A stretch of DNA of 64,000 nucleotides, from positions 203,119 through 267,118 of IMG/VR virus record IMGVR_UViG_3300030329_006583; one strand, 5' to 3'. Numbering within the stretch: the first letter of the stretch is position 1; the number at the start of each line of letters is the position of its first letter. Shown piece after piece: positions 8,056-16,205 of this stretch. This stretch comes from a virus. Below the pieces are notes generated by a model that was given only the letters and a program-made list of their open reading frames with translations, made no database searches and had not been told where the DNA came from. A program made the position numbers and the translations under genes.

Positions 8056-8184
8056 TCACGTGTGCCCGATCAATTCTTCCTCTTCGGGATCCAACTCCGC
8101 TTGTTCCATACCTGACCCGAATGGTGCAGCTTTCTTCAATTCTTCTTTAATAATTTGCCTAAGTTGTCTCTTCGTAATTTTCAT
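8056..8184 (-). CDS. 42-residue tagged peptide ending at TGA
   Basis: Starts with ATG 8 bases after GGAG and encodes MKITKRQLRQIIKEELKK, then an acidic stretch ending LIGHT and a TGA followed by C (ACG TGA CTG). The 77 codons after the TGA are open in the same frame and look conserved. Possible explanations are a nonsense mutation, an assembly error, or read-through at a leaky UGA-C. TGA is a normal stop elsewhere in the window, so a changed genetic code is unlikely. Confidence 0.6.
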   Translation of the reverse strand: MKITKRQLRQIIKEELKKAAPFGSGMEQAELDPEEEELIGHT

Positions 8185-8525
8185 AACTTATATTTTCTCC
8201 ATGCATATGCAGGGCGATATTTTAAATAATGTTCATCATATTGGTTGGTGTATGCCTCTCGTTCAAATCTTATGGATTTATATGCATCAATAAAATTTTT
8301 ATATTTCCATAGTGATATTATAAAATCAAAAAGATATATCAAATAAAAACCAACGATGGCAGTCTCAAATTGTTGACGAATATGGATCATTTCATGTCGT
8401 AATATTGTTTTATTACCTTCCCCTCTCACAAAGATAAATGGAAAAAGTGCAATTGCTTCGACATTAAATGCCCAACTAAATAGGCGCGGAATGCGACTGT
8501 GTTTAAAAATAAATGGTATCACCAT
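8181..8525 (-). CDS. Small membrane protein with HExxH zinc-peptidase motif
   Basis: 114 residues with GGGAG before the ATG. An N-terminal hydrophobic region, then RHEMIHIRQQFE (HExxH), a membrane segment (AIVGFYLIYLFDFIISLW) and FEREAYTNQYDEHYLKYR, which could provide the third zinc ligand. I recall very similar small proteins from Flavobacteriia and other Bacteroidota, which points to transfer from such a host. Peptidase activity is inferred from the motif only. Confidence 0.7.
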   Translation of the reverse strand: MVIPFIFKHSRIPRLFSWAFNVEAIALFPFIFVRGEGNKTILRHEMIHIRQQFETAIVGFYLIYLFDFIISLWKYKNFIDAYKSIRFEREAYTNQYDEHYLKYRPAYAWRKYKL

Positions 8526-8586
8526 TTTTCTCCCATACCAAATCTATAGATTTAATTATGGTTGTAATGGTAATCTATATCAGAAA

Positions 8587-9624
8587 TCACTTAGAATAAT
8601 TAATGTGAGTAGAACTTTCAATTGCACCATTAGGTGTCTGGCGAATGAATTGGGCCCGGGCATGAAGATGTGAAATGGAATTAGCACCGGTATAAGAAAG
8701 ACCTGAACGAATACCCACGGAAATTGTTTGTACAATATCGGCCAAAGGACCTTTCATTGGGATTATTGTGGCTACCCCTTCAATAGAATTAGCGCGTCCC
8801 CGCCAATCATATTGTGCCTCGACAGACGCCATACCCCGATAGGCTTTATATGCAGTGCGCACCGAATGACCATCCACTACCTCAGATTTCTCAATAACAG
8901 CGCCCGGAGATTCAGGGGTACCGGCCAACATAGAGCCTAACATCACACAATCAGCTCCGGCAGCCAAGGCCTTCACAATATCGCCACTATTCCTAATACC
9001 TCCGTCAGCAATAAGCAGGACATTAGCATCAGCGCTAGCACAATCCATAACTGATTGCAAAGTTGGCATGCCGTGACCGGTTTGAATACGAGTGCTACAT
9101 ATCGATCCTCCGCCAATGCCAATCCTGACGCTATCTGCACCCCAATCGGCCAAATCCTCTACCGCTGTGCGGCTAGCCACATTTCCTGCCATGATGTGCA
9201 CCTTAGATCCTAAAACCTCCCTCAATTTAAGGAGGGCACGTTTCATGCGCACATGATGACCGTGAGCAACATCAACACAAATCACCTTAGCACCATAGCT
9301 AACGAGAGCCCCAGCACGAGAAACATAATCTCCTGTTACCCCTACCGCAGCCCCACATATTGCCCCACTAGCCACAATTTTTTTCACCATATCAAATTGT
9401 GTTTGTGGGCTATTATATCGATGTACAATACCGAGTCCCCCCAACCTACTGATTTCGACTGCCGTATCCACACCTGTTACAGTGTCCATGGGGCTTGAAA
9501 TAATAGGTAATTTCAAAACGCCAACCTTGGGAATTTCTACACTAAGATCCACCTCTGTCCGGCTCTCAATAGCTGAATACTGGGGGGCTAAAAGAACATC
9601 GTCAAAACAAACTGTTTCCCTCAT
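8587..9624 (-). CDS. GMP reductase / IMP dehydrogenase family enzyme
   Basis: 345 residues forming one TIM barrel without the CBS pair of classical IMP dehydrogenase. Catalytic cysteine loop [13 protein letters not shown], phosphate-binding [10 protein letters not shown] and YRGMAS are present. The flap between YRGMAS and IPMKGP is short, as in GMP reductases, so interconversion of GMP and IMP with NADP(H) is the likelier reaction; a CBS-less IMP dehydrogenase cannot be excluded. AGGTT precedes the ATG. It follows tilS and the tRNA on the same strand. Confidence 0.85.
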   Translation of the reverse strand: MRETVCFDDVLLAPQYSAIESRTEVDLSVEIPKVGVLKLPIISSPMDTVTGVDTAVEISRLGGLGIVHRYNSPQTQFDMVKKIVASGAICGAAVGVTGDYVSRAGALVSYGAKVICVDVAHGHHVRMKRALLKLREVLGSKVHIMAGNVASRTAVEDLADWGADSVRIGIGGGSICSTRIQTGHGMPTLQSVMDCASADANVLLIADGGIRNSGDIVKALAAGADCVMLGSMLAGTPESPGAVIEKSEVVDGHSVRTAYKAYRGMASVEAQYDWRGRANSIEGVATIIPMKGPLADIVQTISVGIRSGLSYTGANSISHLHARAQFIRQTPNGAIESSTHINYSK

Positions 9625-9640
9625 TATATAACCTCATGTT

Positions 9641-9718
9641 TGGTGGGCCCTCTGGGATTCGAACCCAGAACTGACGGTTTATGAGACCGGCGCTCTAACC
9701 TGATTGAGCTAAGGGCCC
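9641..9718 (-). tRNA. tRNA with CAU anticodon, probably Ile2 (TilS substrate)
   Basis: The cloverleaf folds cleanly: acceptor GGGCCCU/AGGGCCC, D arm GCUC...GAGC, anticodon loop CUCAUAA, T arm CUGGG-UUCGAAU-CCCAG, encoded CCA. A C-U mismatch sits at 27-43. CAU can mean elongator Met or Ile2. The C4-G69 and C5-G68 pairs match E. coli tRNA-Ile2 and not its elongator tRNA-Met, and tilS ends 11 bases upstream, so Ile2 carrying lysidine (reading AUA) is favoured. Confidence 0.9.
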
Positions 9719-9729
9719 GCATTACAAAT

Positions 9730-10359
9730 CTAAACAGCAACTGCCTCTTTTATAAAAAAAACAGAATTTTCTTCCATTATTTTTTTTGCCAATACCTTCC
9801 GCATACCCGGATTAACATGTAATGCGTGGGGCATCATATTGTGTCGAATAAAATTTCTCATGTATCGCGTATCATCATTGGACACATCTTCCACATAAGG
9901 AACCCCTTTACGATCACACCAAGCATGCAACACACTCTTCGGGGTGGTCAAAAAAGGGCGAATAACATTTTGATTAGAATAAGGGGTGAGTGCCGGTTTG
10001 CCATGAAGGGATGAAAACAACCACCATTCACACACATCATCCAGGTGATGGGCTGTTACCACAGGGGTTTTCAACCCATGCAAAAATGCATATCTTTCAT
10101 CCCGCCAATATTCTTCCCAGCTTTGCGATCCCACCTTCTTCATGGAAGTAGATCCTGTAATCAGCTTGAGGTTATGCGATTCACAATAATCTTGTACAAA
10201 ACTTTGGGCGTAGCCAGAATGGGGGGTATTATGATTAAAATAGGCCACTTCAATTTCACGGCCGCCGCGGCGGAGAAAATCCAGTGCCGCCATCGAATCC
10301 ACCCCGCCTGAACAGGCCATTACGATCTTTTTAGGTACCTGGTTTAACAGCCTAATCAT
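9730..10359 (-). CDS. tilS: tRNA(Ile)-lysidine synthetase, short form
   Basis: 209 residues with the N-type ATP-pyrophosphatase PP-loop SGGVDS (17-22), VAYFNHNT, TAHHLDD and the TilS signature DTRYMRNFIRHNMMP. It would attach lysine to C34 of tRNA-Ile2(CAU). It lacks the C-terminal domains of E. coli TilS, like other compact forms. There is no ribosome site, and a TATAAT lies about 10 bases before the ATG, so the message may be nearly leaderless. It sits directly before the CAU tRNA. Confidence 0.88.
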   Translation of the reverse strand: MIRLLNQVPKKIVMACSGGVDSMAALDFLRRGGREIEVAYFNHNTPHSGYAQSFVQDYCESHNLKLITGSTSMKKVGSQSWEEYWRDERYAFLHGLKTPVVTAHHLDDVCEWWLFSSLHGKPALTPYSNQNVIRPFLTTPKSVLHAWCDRKGVPYVEDVSNDDTRYMRNFIRHNMMPHALHVNPGMRKVLAKKIMEENSVFFIKEAVAV

Positions 10360-10368
10360 GACAAATCA

Positions 10369-10397
10369 ATTATATTCACATTTTTGATTGAGTACAA
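10369..10397 (-). promoter_or_regulatory. Candidate promoter for tilS-tRNA
   Basis: TATAAT at 10369-10374 with TTGTAC exactly 17 bases upstream (10392-10397) on the minus strand. Transcription would begin close to the tilS ATG at 10359. It overlaps the start of the plus-strand gene at 10384. AT-rich sequence makes a chance match possible. Confidence 0.35.
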
Positions 10398-10662
10398 CGA
10401 TTTAATAAAAATACTTATATGCATGGACCCAACGTTAATTATACTCACCTTCGGAAGCATTGTGGGATGTTTTTCCCTAGGGTTTAGTTTGGGAACCTAC
10501 CTCGAAAGAAAACGCATAATTTCTCAGTATGAATGGGATTTAAATATTATGGAACGCCTAAGCAGAATTGAGGATACAGTATCCGAATTTGAAGAATACG
10601 AAGAAAACGAATTAGATGGAATCAAATTAATTCGCATTCAATTTAATCGAACCGAAGATTAA
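10384..10662 (+). CDS. Small single-span membrane protein, plus strand
   Basis: One of only two plus-strand genes. 92 codons from a TTG, or 79 residues from the ATG at 10423 (MDPTLIILTFGSIVG). A membrane span at the start is followed by a charged coiled coil (YLERKRIISQYEWD, EEYEENELDG). Neither start has a good ribosome site, so confidence is moderate. It diverges from tilS and converges on the gene ending at 10709. Confidence 0.55.
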   Translation: MIEYNDLIKILICMDPTLIILTFGSIVGCFSLGFSLGTYLERKRIISQYEWDLNIMERLSRIEDTVSEFEEYEENELDGIKLIRIQFNRTED

Positions 10663-10692
10663 AAAATTAAGGCACCTCTAACCCCGTGCCTT
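10660..10692 (-). terminator. Intrinsic terminator between convergent genes
   Basis: On the minus strand AAGGCAC, a 10-base loop and GTGCCTT (10669-10692) are followed by AATTTTTT. It is well placed to end the transcript of the two envelope proteins at 10709-11428. The plus-strand gene stops at 10662, just before the stem, and lacks a T-run on its side. Confidence 0.65.
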
Positions 10693-10708
10693 CCTGCGGT
10701 TATATCAC

Positions 10709-11071
10709 CTATTCAGAATCAACAGCGGGTGTAGTCTCACTGTTCTTGTTCTCAATAGCCTTAATAGTACTGTCATCACCAGTAACGTCACTAGTACCAG
10801 GTGTGCCTTCTTTGATGGTATTAACCTGAGGCGTGGTGGTGCCCGTTGTAGGTGTAGTCTCACCAGTAACCTGGGGTGTTGTAGTGGTGGGGGGTGTCGT
10901 TGGTGTAGTCGTTGTTGTCTCCGTTACCGTATCCGTGGTGGTTGTAGCCGCCGCAGAAGGTTCAGGGGCTTTGTTCACCAAACCGTCAAAAGCACCAAAA
11001 AAATACAAAGCAACCAAAGACGCCCCAATTAAAATAAGCGTCAATTTATTTTCTTTAATAAAGTTTTTCAT
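10709..11071 (-). CDS. Membrane-anchored Thr/Pro-rich protein
   Basis: 120 residues: a basic start, one membrane span (LTLILIGASLVALYFFGAF, ~10-28), then a long low-complexity tail dominated by Thr, Pro and Val (TTTTTPTTPP, TTPTTGTTTPQV). Its start lies against the end of the acidic lipoprotein gene upstream, and a terminator follows. Such tails resemble surface or periplasmic stalks. No enzyme domain. Confidence 0.65.
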   Translation of the reverse strand: MKNFIKENKLTLILIGASLVALYFFGAFDGLVNKAPEPSAAATTTTDTVTETTTTTPTTPPTTTTPQVTGETTPTTGTTTPQVNTIKEGTPGTSDVTGDDSTIKAIENKNSETTPAVDSE

Positions 11072-11428
11072 TTATTCTTCCTCCTCTTCTTCATCAGATT
11101 CATCTCCATCCTCAGAAGCTTCATTTTCGTCAATATCGCCGGATTCCTGATCGTCACCTGCTGCATCAACTGCCTCTTCTTCCTCGGTTGATTCCTCGGA
11201 ATCAACTTCCTCTTCAGCAGATTCCTCCGCAACGTCTCCTTCCGTTTCCATCACATCTCCGGAATCATCCGCCACGTCACCGGTGGCATCTTCATCCTCA
11301 ACTTGTGGGGTGATAGATTCCTCAACAGAAACAGTCTCCTCATCACACTCACAACCAATAGTCGTGAATACAAGACCAAGCGCAAATACGCTAATTAACA
11401 TGCACATTAGTGCGAATAAACGATTCAT
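11072..11428 (-). CDS. Very acidic putative lipoprotein
   Basis: 118 residues from the ATG downstream of TAAGGAGG. A hydrophobic leader (LFALMCMLISVFALGLVF) ends in TTIGCECDEE, a plausible lipobox with Cys as first mature residue. The mature part is almost wholly Asp, Glu, Ser and Gly and ends in six glutamates. It may bind cations or act as an acidic coat. Function unknown. Confidence 0.65.
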   Translation of the reverse strand: MNRLFALMCMLISVFALGLVFTTIGCECDEETVSVEESITPQVEDEDATGDVADDSGDVMETEGDVAEESAEEEVDSEESTEEEEAVDAAGDDQESGDIDENEASEDGDESDEEEEEE

Positions 11429-11488
11429 CAAAAACCTCCTTACAGATTCTATTGTATTTTTGAATCTAGAGATTATATATCACATCCC

Positions 11489-12103
11489 TTATTTGTTTAA
11501 ATCCAATTCCATACCTTCGGAAGCCAATTGGTGTGAATGAAACGTAAGGATTGTTTCTTCCCGGGTTTTAAATTCCTCTATGCGATTAATCGCCTCTTTT
11601 GCGCGGGTTTTTTCAGCTTTTATCTTATTACGTAATTCTTCTACAAATTGTGAATTATAAGAGTGCAACAAGATTATATCACCATATGCACAAAATTTAA
11701 CTTGAAGGGATGATTTATGATAAGAGGCATTGAGTGATGGGAAAAGAAAGAGTTCACCTAACTGTTTGGCTTCTGGTGTGCTGTTAGCATATACATAACC
11801 CAACCTTAAATACCCCCAACTAACCGTTATTTCATATATCCCCTCCCCTCCGTTCCGTACCAAATTGGTAACCGGTTCCTCCAACCGCCCCCACAAGCGC
11901 GTTAAGCGCCGGGTCAGTGTGGCTTTACGTCGGCCAAGAGAATACCGGGATTTCCCATCAAAAAAACGATGCAAAAGATAAGATTGAACCTGAATCTCTG
12001 AATGGAGATTTAAACCAAAGAGGGTTTTGGCATCATACTCATGACGCGGCGCCTTCCGAAGAAGATCATCAACTATTCGATCTCGCTCTTTATCCCTCAG
12101 CAT
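11489..12103 (-). CDS. Hypothetical protein with C-terminal coiled coil
   Basis: 204 residues, start ATG after GAAGGTAG. N-terminal basic helical part (LGRRKATLTRRLTRLWGRL), central beta-rich part (IYEITVSWGYLRLGYVYA, DIILLHSY) and a coiled coil (ELRNKIKAEKTRAKEAINRIEEF). Not recognised. It follows the gene ending at 12115 and is probably in the same transcript. Confidence 0.65.
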   Translation of the reverse strand: MLRDKERDRIVDDLLRKAPRHEYDAKTLFGLNLHSEIQVQSYLLHRFFDGKSRYSLGRRKATLTRRLTRLWGRLEEPVTNLVRNGGEGIYEITVSWGYLRLGYVYANSTPEAKQLGELFLFPSLNASYHKSSLQVKFCAYGDIILLHSYNSQFVEELRNKIKAEKTRAKEAINRIEEFKTREETILTFHSHQLASEGMELDLNK

Positions 12104-12114
12104 TCATTTGCACG

Positions 12115-12954
12115 CTACCTTCTCTTGCGAATGTCCTTAACATTCACCTCTTCCACATCTCCATTTACCAACAGATCTTGCACCACTGCGCCGTTCTTTT
12201 CATTCACACGTGGTTCCGAAACCACAATGGCAGCTGGACGATTACCTGCCCAAATATTCCTGTAACGCATAGAACCGACTGGATGTTTTCCGTCTGTAAG
12301 TTCTCGCAAAGGCCCCTTGGCACCCTCCAAGACCTTGTTGCAAGACCATTCATCAATTCGCGGCTCATCAGGCAACGGATAATCAGATGGGTTTGGTGCA
12401 CCCGCTTCAGCCATCACCAATTGATGTGCCTCATTACGAACACTCCATTCCAGCCATGTCGATACAGTTCGTAGAGCCTTTGCCGTTCCCCCACGGTGAG
12501 CAAAATAATAGGCCCCCTTGTGAGAAAGAATAGAAGCTGCGGCTTGAAGAAGCGGGATATCCGACGGGCGGAACTTACCATTCTGCCTGATATGTTCCGC
12601 CTCCTTCAGCATCGCATCGAGAAAGTCCTTTTGTTTCCCTGAAAGTTCATTGCCACGAACAACATTCCCTGCAAAATCTTGGAGAACTGAAACTCGATGT
12701 TGCATACCATCCAGGGCAGCTGCATCTTGAATTTCCTTAAGGAGTTTAGGATCACCTTGCGGTTGAGGGGCCCCGTCTTCGATGAGGTTATCCAGCCAGT
12801 TGCGCTGTTTCTTGCTAAGGCCTTTGCCTCTTTCAAGGCGAGAAATCATATCACGGACAAAGCGCATACGATAATCATTAGCCAATCCAACACTAGAACA
12901 TGCCTCTAAAAGCTGAACTGATTGTGAAAGCCTAAGTTCTCTAGATTTCCTCAT
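12115..12954 (-). CDS. Hypothetical protein
   Basis: 279 residues with AAGGAGG before the ATG and a candidate promoter 30-60 bases upstream. Two similar helical units are visible: GLSKKQRNWLDNLIEDG (~45-61) and ELSGKQKDFLDAMLKEA (~103-119), suggesting an internal repeat. The C-terminal part (YRNIWAGNRPAAIVVSEPRV, GAVVQDLLVNGDVEEVNV) is beta-rich. I do not assign a function. Confidence 0.7.
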   Translation of the reverse strand: MRKSRELRLSQSVQLLEACSSVGLANDYRMRFVRDMISRLERGKGLSKKQRNWLDNLIEDGAPQPQGDPKLLKEIQDAAALDGMQHRVSVLQDFAGNVVRGNELSGKQKDFLDAMLKEAEHIRQNGKFRPSDIPLLQAAASILSHKGAYYFAHRGGTAKALRTVSTWLEWSVRNEAHQLVMAEAGAPNPSDYPLPDEPRIDEWSCNKVLEGAKGPLRELTDGKHPVGSMRYRNIWAGNRPAAIVVSEPRVNEKNGAVVQDLLVNGDVEEVNVKDIRKRR

Positions 12955-12986
12955 AGAATCGCCTCCTTTTCCTTCCTGACAATTCT

Positions 12987-13015
12987 ATTATAACTATATC
13001 TCGAACTTTTTGCAC
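12987..13015 (-). promoter_or_regulatory. Promoter GTGCAA-17-TATAAT
   Basis: On the minus strand GTGCAA (13010-13015) stands exactly 17 bases before TATAAT (12987-12992), which is followed by AGAATT. It precedes the gene starting at 12954. The same arrangement is found before several other genes here, with GTGYAA replacing the usual TTGACA. Confidence 0.6.
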
Positions 13016-13027
13016 GCCATCAAGCGT

Positions 13028-13255
13028 TTATTTTGTTTTTTGTTTGAGCTTTTTTTTATTCTTTTTTGATGGTTTTGGGTTAGTCGGGGGTTTGCGAACC
13101 TTGATATTGAAATCACCGTCGGCGGTTTTTTTCACCTTCACTTCCCACGTTGGGTTTTGCTCTATTAATGAATTACGAGCAGCATCAGCCTTGGCATAAT
13201 TTGTGAATGTTTTTACAACGTCCCATGGTTTTCCATGAATCATATTTTCACTCAT
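13028..13255 (-). CDS. Small basic protein
   Basis: 75 residues starting after GGGAGGAG. Residues 1-45 form an alpha/beta unit (PWDVVKTFTNYAKADAARN, WEVKVKKTADGDFNIKVRK) and the tail is almost all Lys and Pro (KPSKKNKKKLKQKTK). The basic tail suggests nucleic-acid binding. It overlaps the TAG of the next small basic gene upstream. Confidence 0.65.
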   Translation of the reverse strand: MSENMIHGKPWDVVKTFTNYAKADAARNSLIEQNPTWEVKVKKTADGDFNIKVRKPPTNPKPSKKNKKKLKQKTK

Positions 13256-13257
13256 TA

Positions 13258-13428
13258 CTATCTCCTCCCTTGACCACGTCGTTTTTTACGATAAGTCCCC
13301 GAAGGACGTGATCCACCAGGGCCACCACCCTTGTGACCATGTTTACTAAATTTTCCGTTACCAATACGGGTTTTTTTAGGACCATTACTATTAAGCTTGT
13401 TTTTATTGGATGATACTTTTCTTGCCAC
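13258..13428 (-). CDS. 56-residue basic protein, GTG start
   Basis: Short gene starting at GTG, 8 bases after GGAGG, and ending in TAG. The product is rich in Lys, Arg, Gly and Asn (KKTRIGNGKFSKHGHKGGG, YRKKRRGQGRR) and probably unstructured and nucleic-acid binding. It is packed tightly between two genes on the same strand, which supports it being real. No homologue recognised. Confidence 0.55.
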   Translation of the reverse strand: MARKVSSNKNKLNSNGPKKTRIGNGKFSKHGHKGGGPGGSRPSGTYRKKRRGQGRR

Positions 13429-13429
13429 C

Positions 13430-13672
13430 TTATTCCTCCATGGTGGGTGTTAGTAAGGGTGATTCACTTACCAGGTTTCTCAAAAATTTGTTCTCATTCA
13501 TCAATTCTTCATTACGTTGATAAAGACTCTTTATTCGTATTTTGTATTCTATTTCATCTCGCACAATTTCTGTCAATTCACGTGTACGTTCATCCATCAA
13601 CGTTTTTAATCTTTCATTTTCACGAATTAATGCCTCAAGTTTTTCTTCCATCTTTTCAAAGGGCGCTGACAT
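13430..13672 (-). CDS. Small coiled-coil protein
   Basis: 80 residues after TAGGAGG. Almost the whole sequence is a coiled coil (KMEEKLEALIRENERLKTLM, YQRNEELMNENKFLRNLV). It lies just downstream of dnaJ. Function unknown; oligomerisation or scaffolding is plausible. Confidence 0.65.
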   Translation of the reverse strand: MSAPFEKMEEKLEALIRENERLKTLMDERTRELTEIVRDEIEYKIRIKSLYQRNEELMNENKFLRNLVSESPLLTPTMEE

Positions 13673-13686
13673 ATAAACCTCCTACA

Positions 13687-14721
13687 TTATACACTTTGTT
13701 GATACAACCGTAAAGCCTCAATTTGACGTTCATTTAAATTTTGAGGAATAACAATTTCCACCTTTGTTAAGTGATCGCCTCGCCTTCCTTTGTGATCCTC
13801 TATCCCTTTACCTTTCATTCTCAAAATGGAATTAGGTTGAGTGCCGGCCGGAACATTAATATCCGTCAGGCCATGTACTGTCTTCACCTTAGTCATTCCC
13901 CCTAGGGTTGCAGTAACCATATCTACATGTAATACATTAAGCACATTAAGACCATCCCTACCATAATACGGTGATTGTTGAATTCTGACGTATACGTTCA
14001 AATCACCAGGTGGCATTACGGATTGGGTGCTTTCGCCTTTTCCTTTAATTTGAACCACATCACCATCATCAATCCCCTTCGGAATTTGAATCTCAATGCC
14101 TTCCTTATTTACAACCTTCCCTTTACCGGTACAACTTTGGCACTTTTCTTTTATTGTTTTCCCATGCCCGCCACAAGATGGACATGTGGTAGTAACACTA
14201 AAAAACCCTTGCTGCCCAATCACCTGCCCTCGGCCTCCGCATGTAATGCATGTTTGCGGCAATGTACCAGGTTTACAGCCGGAACCAGAACAAGTAACAC
14301 AATTAACATAACGTTCAAGTTCTAGAGTGCGTACACAACCTTTAACCGCCTCATCAAAAGACAACGGAATTTCTACGTCAATATTGCGATTGCGCTGGAC
14401 GCGATGAGTTTGTCTTCCAAAGAAATCACCGAAAATACTACCAAATTGATCAAAGATATCCCCAAATCCCGCAGAGGTGGCCCCAAATCCATCAAAATTA
14501 AACGCATCATGTCCACCAGCGTCATATTGTGCACGTTTCTCCGGATCACTTAATACCGCATATGCTTCACTAATTTCCTTAAACTTTTCTTCTGCCTTAA
14601 TATTATCTGGGTTTTTATCTGGATGATATGTAACGGCAAGTTTACGATAAGCTTTTTTGATTTCTGCCCCGGTGGCATTTTCACTTACCCCTAACAAGGT
14701 GTAATAATCTTTTTTTGACAT
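13687..14721 (-). CDS. dnaJ: Chaperone DnaJ (type I Hsp40)
   Basis: 344 residues with every DnaJ part: J domain (residues 1-70, HPD in YHPDKNPDN), Gly/Phe-rich linker ([15 protein letters not shown]), four CxxCxGxG-type zinc motifs ([32 protein letters not shown]) and two substrate-binding beta domains. It would stimulate the ATPase of the DnaK encoded at 22912. A full type I DnaJ is unusual in phages. Confidence 0.95.
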   Translation of the reverse strand: MSKKDYYTLLGVSENATGAEIKKAYRKLAVTYHPDKNPDNIKAEEKFKEISEAYAVLSDPEKRAQYDAGGHDAFNFDGFGATSAGFGDIFDQFGSIFGDFFGRQTHRVQRNRNIDVEIPLSFDEAVKGCVRTLELERYVNCVTCSGSGCKPGTLPQTCITCGGRGQVIGQQGFFSVTTTCPSCGGHGKTIKEKCQSCTGKGKVVNKEGIEIQIPKGIDDGDVVQIKGKGESTQSVMPPGDLNVYVRIQQSPYYGRDGLNVLNVLHVDMVTATLGGMTKVKTVHGLTDINVPAGTQPNSILRMKGKGIEDHKGRRGDHLTKVEIVIPQNLNERQIEALRLYQQSV

Positions 14722-14724
14722 GGA

Positions 14725-16194
14725 TTATTCCGATCTTCTCTTAAACTCTTTCATTAATTTTTCCGCCTGCTCCTCATATTCTGCGAGATTTGCCCAAGAT
14801 TTATCAGGGGAAAGCATACTTTCATCAATTCCATTAAATTTTACCGGAATTTTCAAACCTGTATAAGGATGAAGTTGATAATCTGCTTTTTTTAATGTTC
14901 CATCATGAATACCGGCTATTATCTTTCGAGTTACATCGATGGGCATACGATGGCCTATCCCATACCCGCCACCGGTCCACCCTGTATTAACAAGCCAACA
15001 ATCTACTTTATGCTTCTCAATTTTTCCCTTTAATAAGTGTGCATATTCCTGAGGAAACCGGGGCATAAATGGTGCGCCGTAACAATAGGAAAAAGTTGCC
15101 TCCGGTTCTTTCACCCCTGCCTCGGTGCCAGCCACCTTGGCCGTATACCCCAGAAGAAAGTGTTGTACAGCTTCCTCGGGAGTAAGCTTGGAAACCGGGG
15201 GTAGAATCCCAAAGGCATCACATGTTAACATTACAACATTGGCTGGATGTCCAGCGGCACCAGTTTTACTGGAATTACTAATATATTCAATTGGGTAAGA
15301 TGCACGTGTGTTCTCTGTGAGTGTTGCATCATTAAAATCTGGGGTTCTATCATCATGAAGGATAACGTTCTCTAGAATGGCACCGTGCCTTTGGCAGGCA
15401 TTCCAGATTTGTGGTTCAGCTTTCGCGTCAAGCCGAATCACCTTGGCATAACAACCGCCTTCAAAATTATAAAGACCTGTGTCCGACCAAGAGTGTTCAT
15501 CATCCCCAATCAATACCCGATCTTCCTCCGACGAAAGTGTTGTCTTACCTGTCCCAGACAGTCCAAAAAATATTGCCGGAGCCCCTCCATCCTCTGCGGT
15601 GTTCACAGAACAATGCATGGGCAGAATTCCTTTTGCCGGCAGAAGAAAATTCAGAACAGTGAATACGCTTTTCTTAATTTCCCCGGCATAATAAGTACCG
15701 CTAATCAATATTTCTTGTTCTTGAAATGAAATGAGAACCATAGGATCTGAGGTAAAGGTCGGTGCGGCATAAATCGTCCATTCATCTTCTTGCCCTGTTA
15801 ACATGTGTTCAATCAATTCGGGCCTAACAAACATATTCCTTGCAAATATACTGTGCCACAATAATGTTGTATTGACTTTAAGCCTCAAAGTGTTTGCAGG
15901 ATCACGATTGGCGTAAAGCGTTTGTGTATATATTCCGGTTTCCCCCGCTTTTGCAAGGTGCTCTTTCATCCTATCACGGGTATACAGAAATTCGTGATGG
16001 GTAATACTTTGATTGGCATCCCAATTAATTTTTCCTTGCGTAATGGAATCACACACAATAGATTTTGCCTTAGGTGAACGACCCGTGCAATCGCCGGTAG
16101 CGGTGACCAAGGCACCACCCCCAGATTCATTAGCTTCCCCCAATTGGAGGGACATCCGTGTTAATTCTTTTAATGAAAATTCATCTAATAACAT
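14725..16194 (-). CDS. pckA: ATP-dependent phosphoenolpyruvate carboxykinase
   Basis: 489 residues, slightly shorter at the N-terminus than the 520-540 usual for the family. Substrate loop GRSPKAK, metal-site block (SGTYYAGEIKKSVF), P-loop GLSGTGKTTLS, kinase-2 GDDEHSW and the EGGCYAK and NTGWTGG signatures are intact, so it should convert oxaloacetate and ATP to PEP. AAGGAAG precedes the ATG. It makes sense with the isocitrate lyase and malate synthase at the right edge of the window. Confidence 0.95.
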   Translation of the reverse strand: MLLDEFSLKELTRMSLQLGEANESGGGALVTATGDCTGRSPKAKSIVCDSITQGKINWDANQSITHHEFLYTRDRMKEHLAKAGETGIYTQTLYANRDPANTLRLKVNTTLLWHSIFARNMFVRPELIEHMLTGQEDEWTIYAAPTFTSDPMVLISFQEQEILISGTYYAGEIKKSVFTVLNFLLPAKGILPMHCSVNTAEDGGAPAIFFGLSGTGKTTLSSEEDRVLIGDDEHSWSDTGLYNFEGGCYAKVIRLDAKAEPQIWNACQRHGAILENVILHDDRTPDFNDATLTENTRASYPIEYISNSSKTGAAGHPANVVMLTCDAFGILPPVSKLTPEEAVQHFLLGYTAKVAGTEAGVKEPEATFSYCYGAPFMPRFPQEYAHLLKGKIEKHKVDCWLVNTGWTGGGYGIGHRMPIDVTRKIIAGIHDGTLKKADYQLHPYTGLKIPVKFNGIDESMLSPDKSWANLAEYEEQAEKLMKEFKRRSE

Positions 16195-16205
16195 TTATAC
16201 TTCCT

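Noticed and set aside
8587-9624. Classical IMP dehydrogenase (guaB)
   Set aside because: No CBS domains and a short flap after YRGMAS; GMP reductase-like annotation is safer.
9641-9718. Elongator tRNA-Met
   Set aside because: The CAU loop allows it, but the C4-G69/C5-G68 acceptor pairs and the adjacent tilS gene favour tRNA-Ile2; I kept the uncertainty in the entry.
11917-12474. Long plus-strand frame (185 codons)
   Set aside because: It spans two well-supported minus-strand genes, has no ribosome site, and its protein has shadow-like composition.
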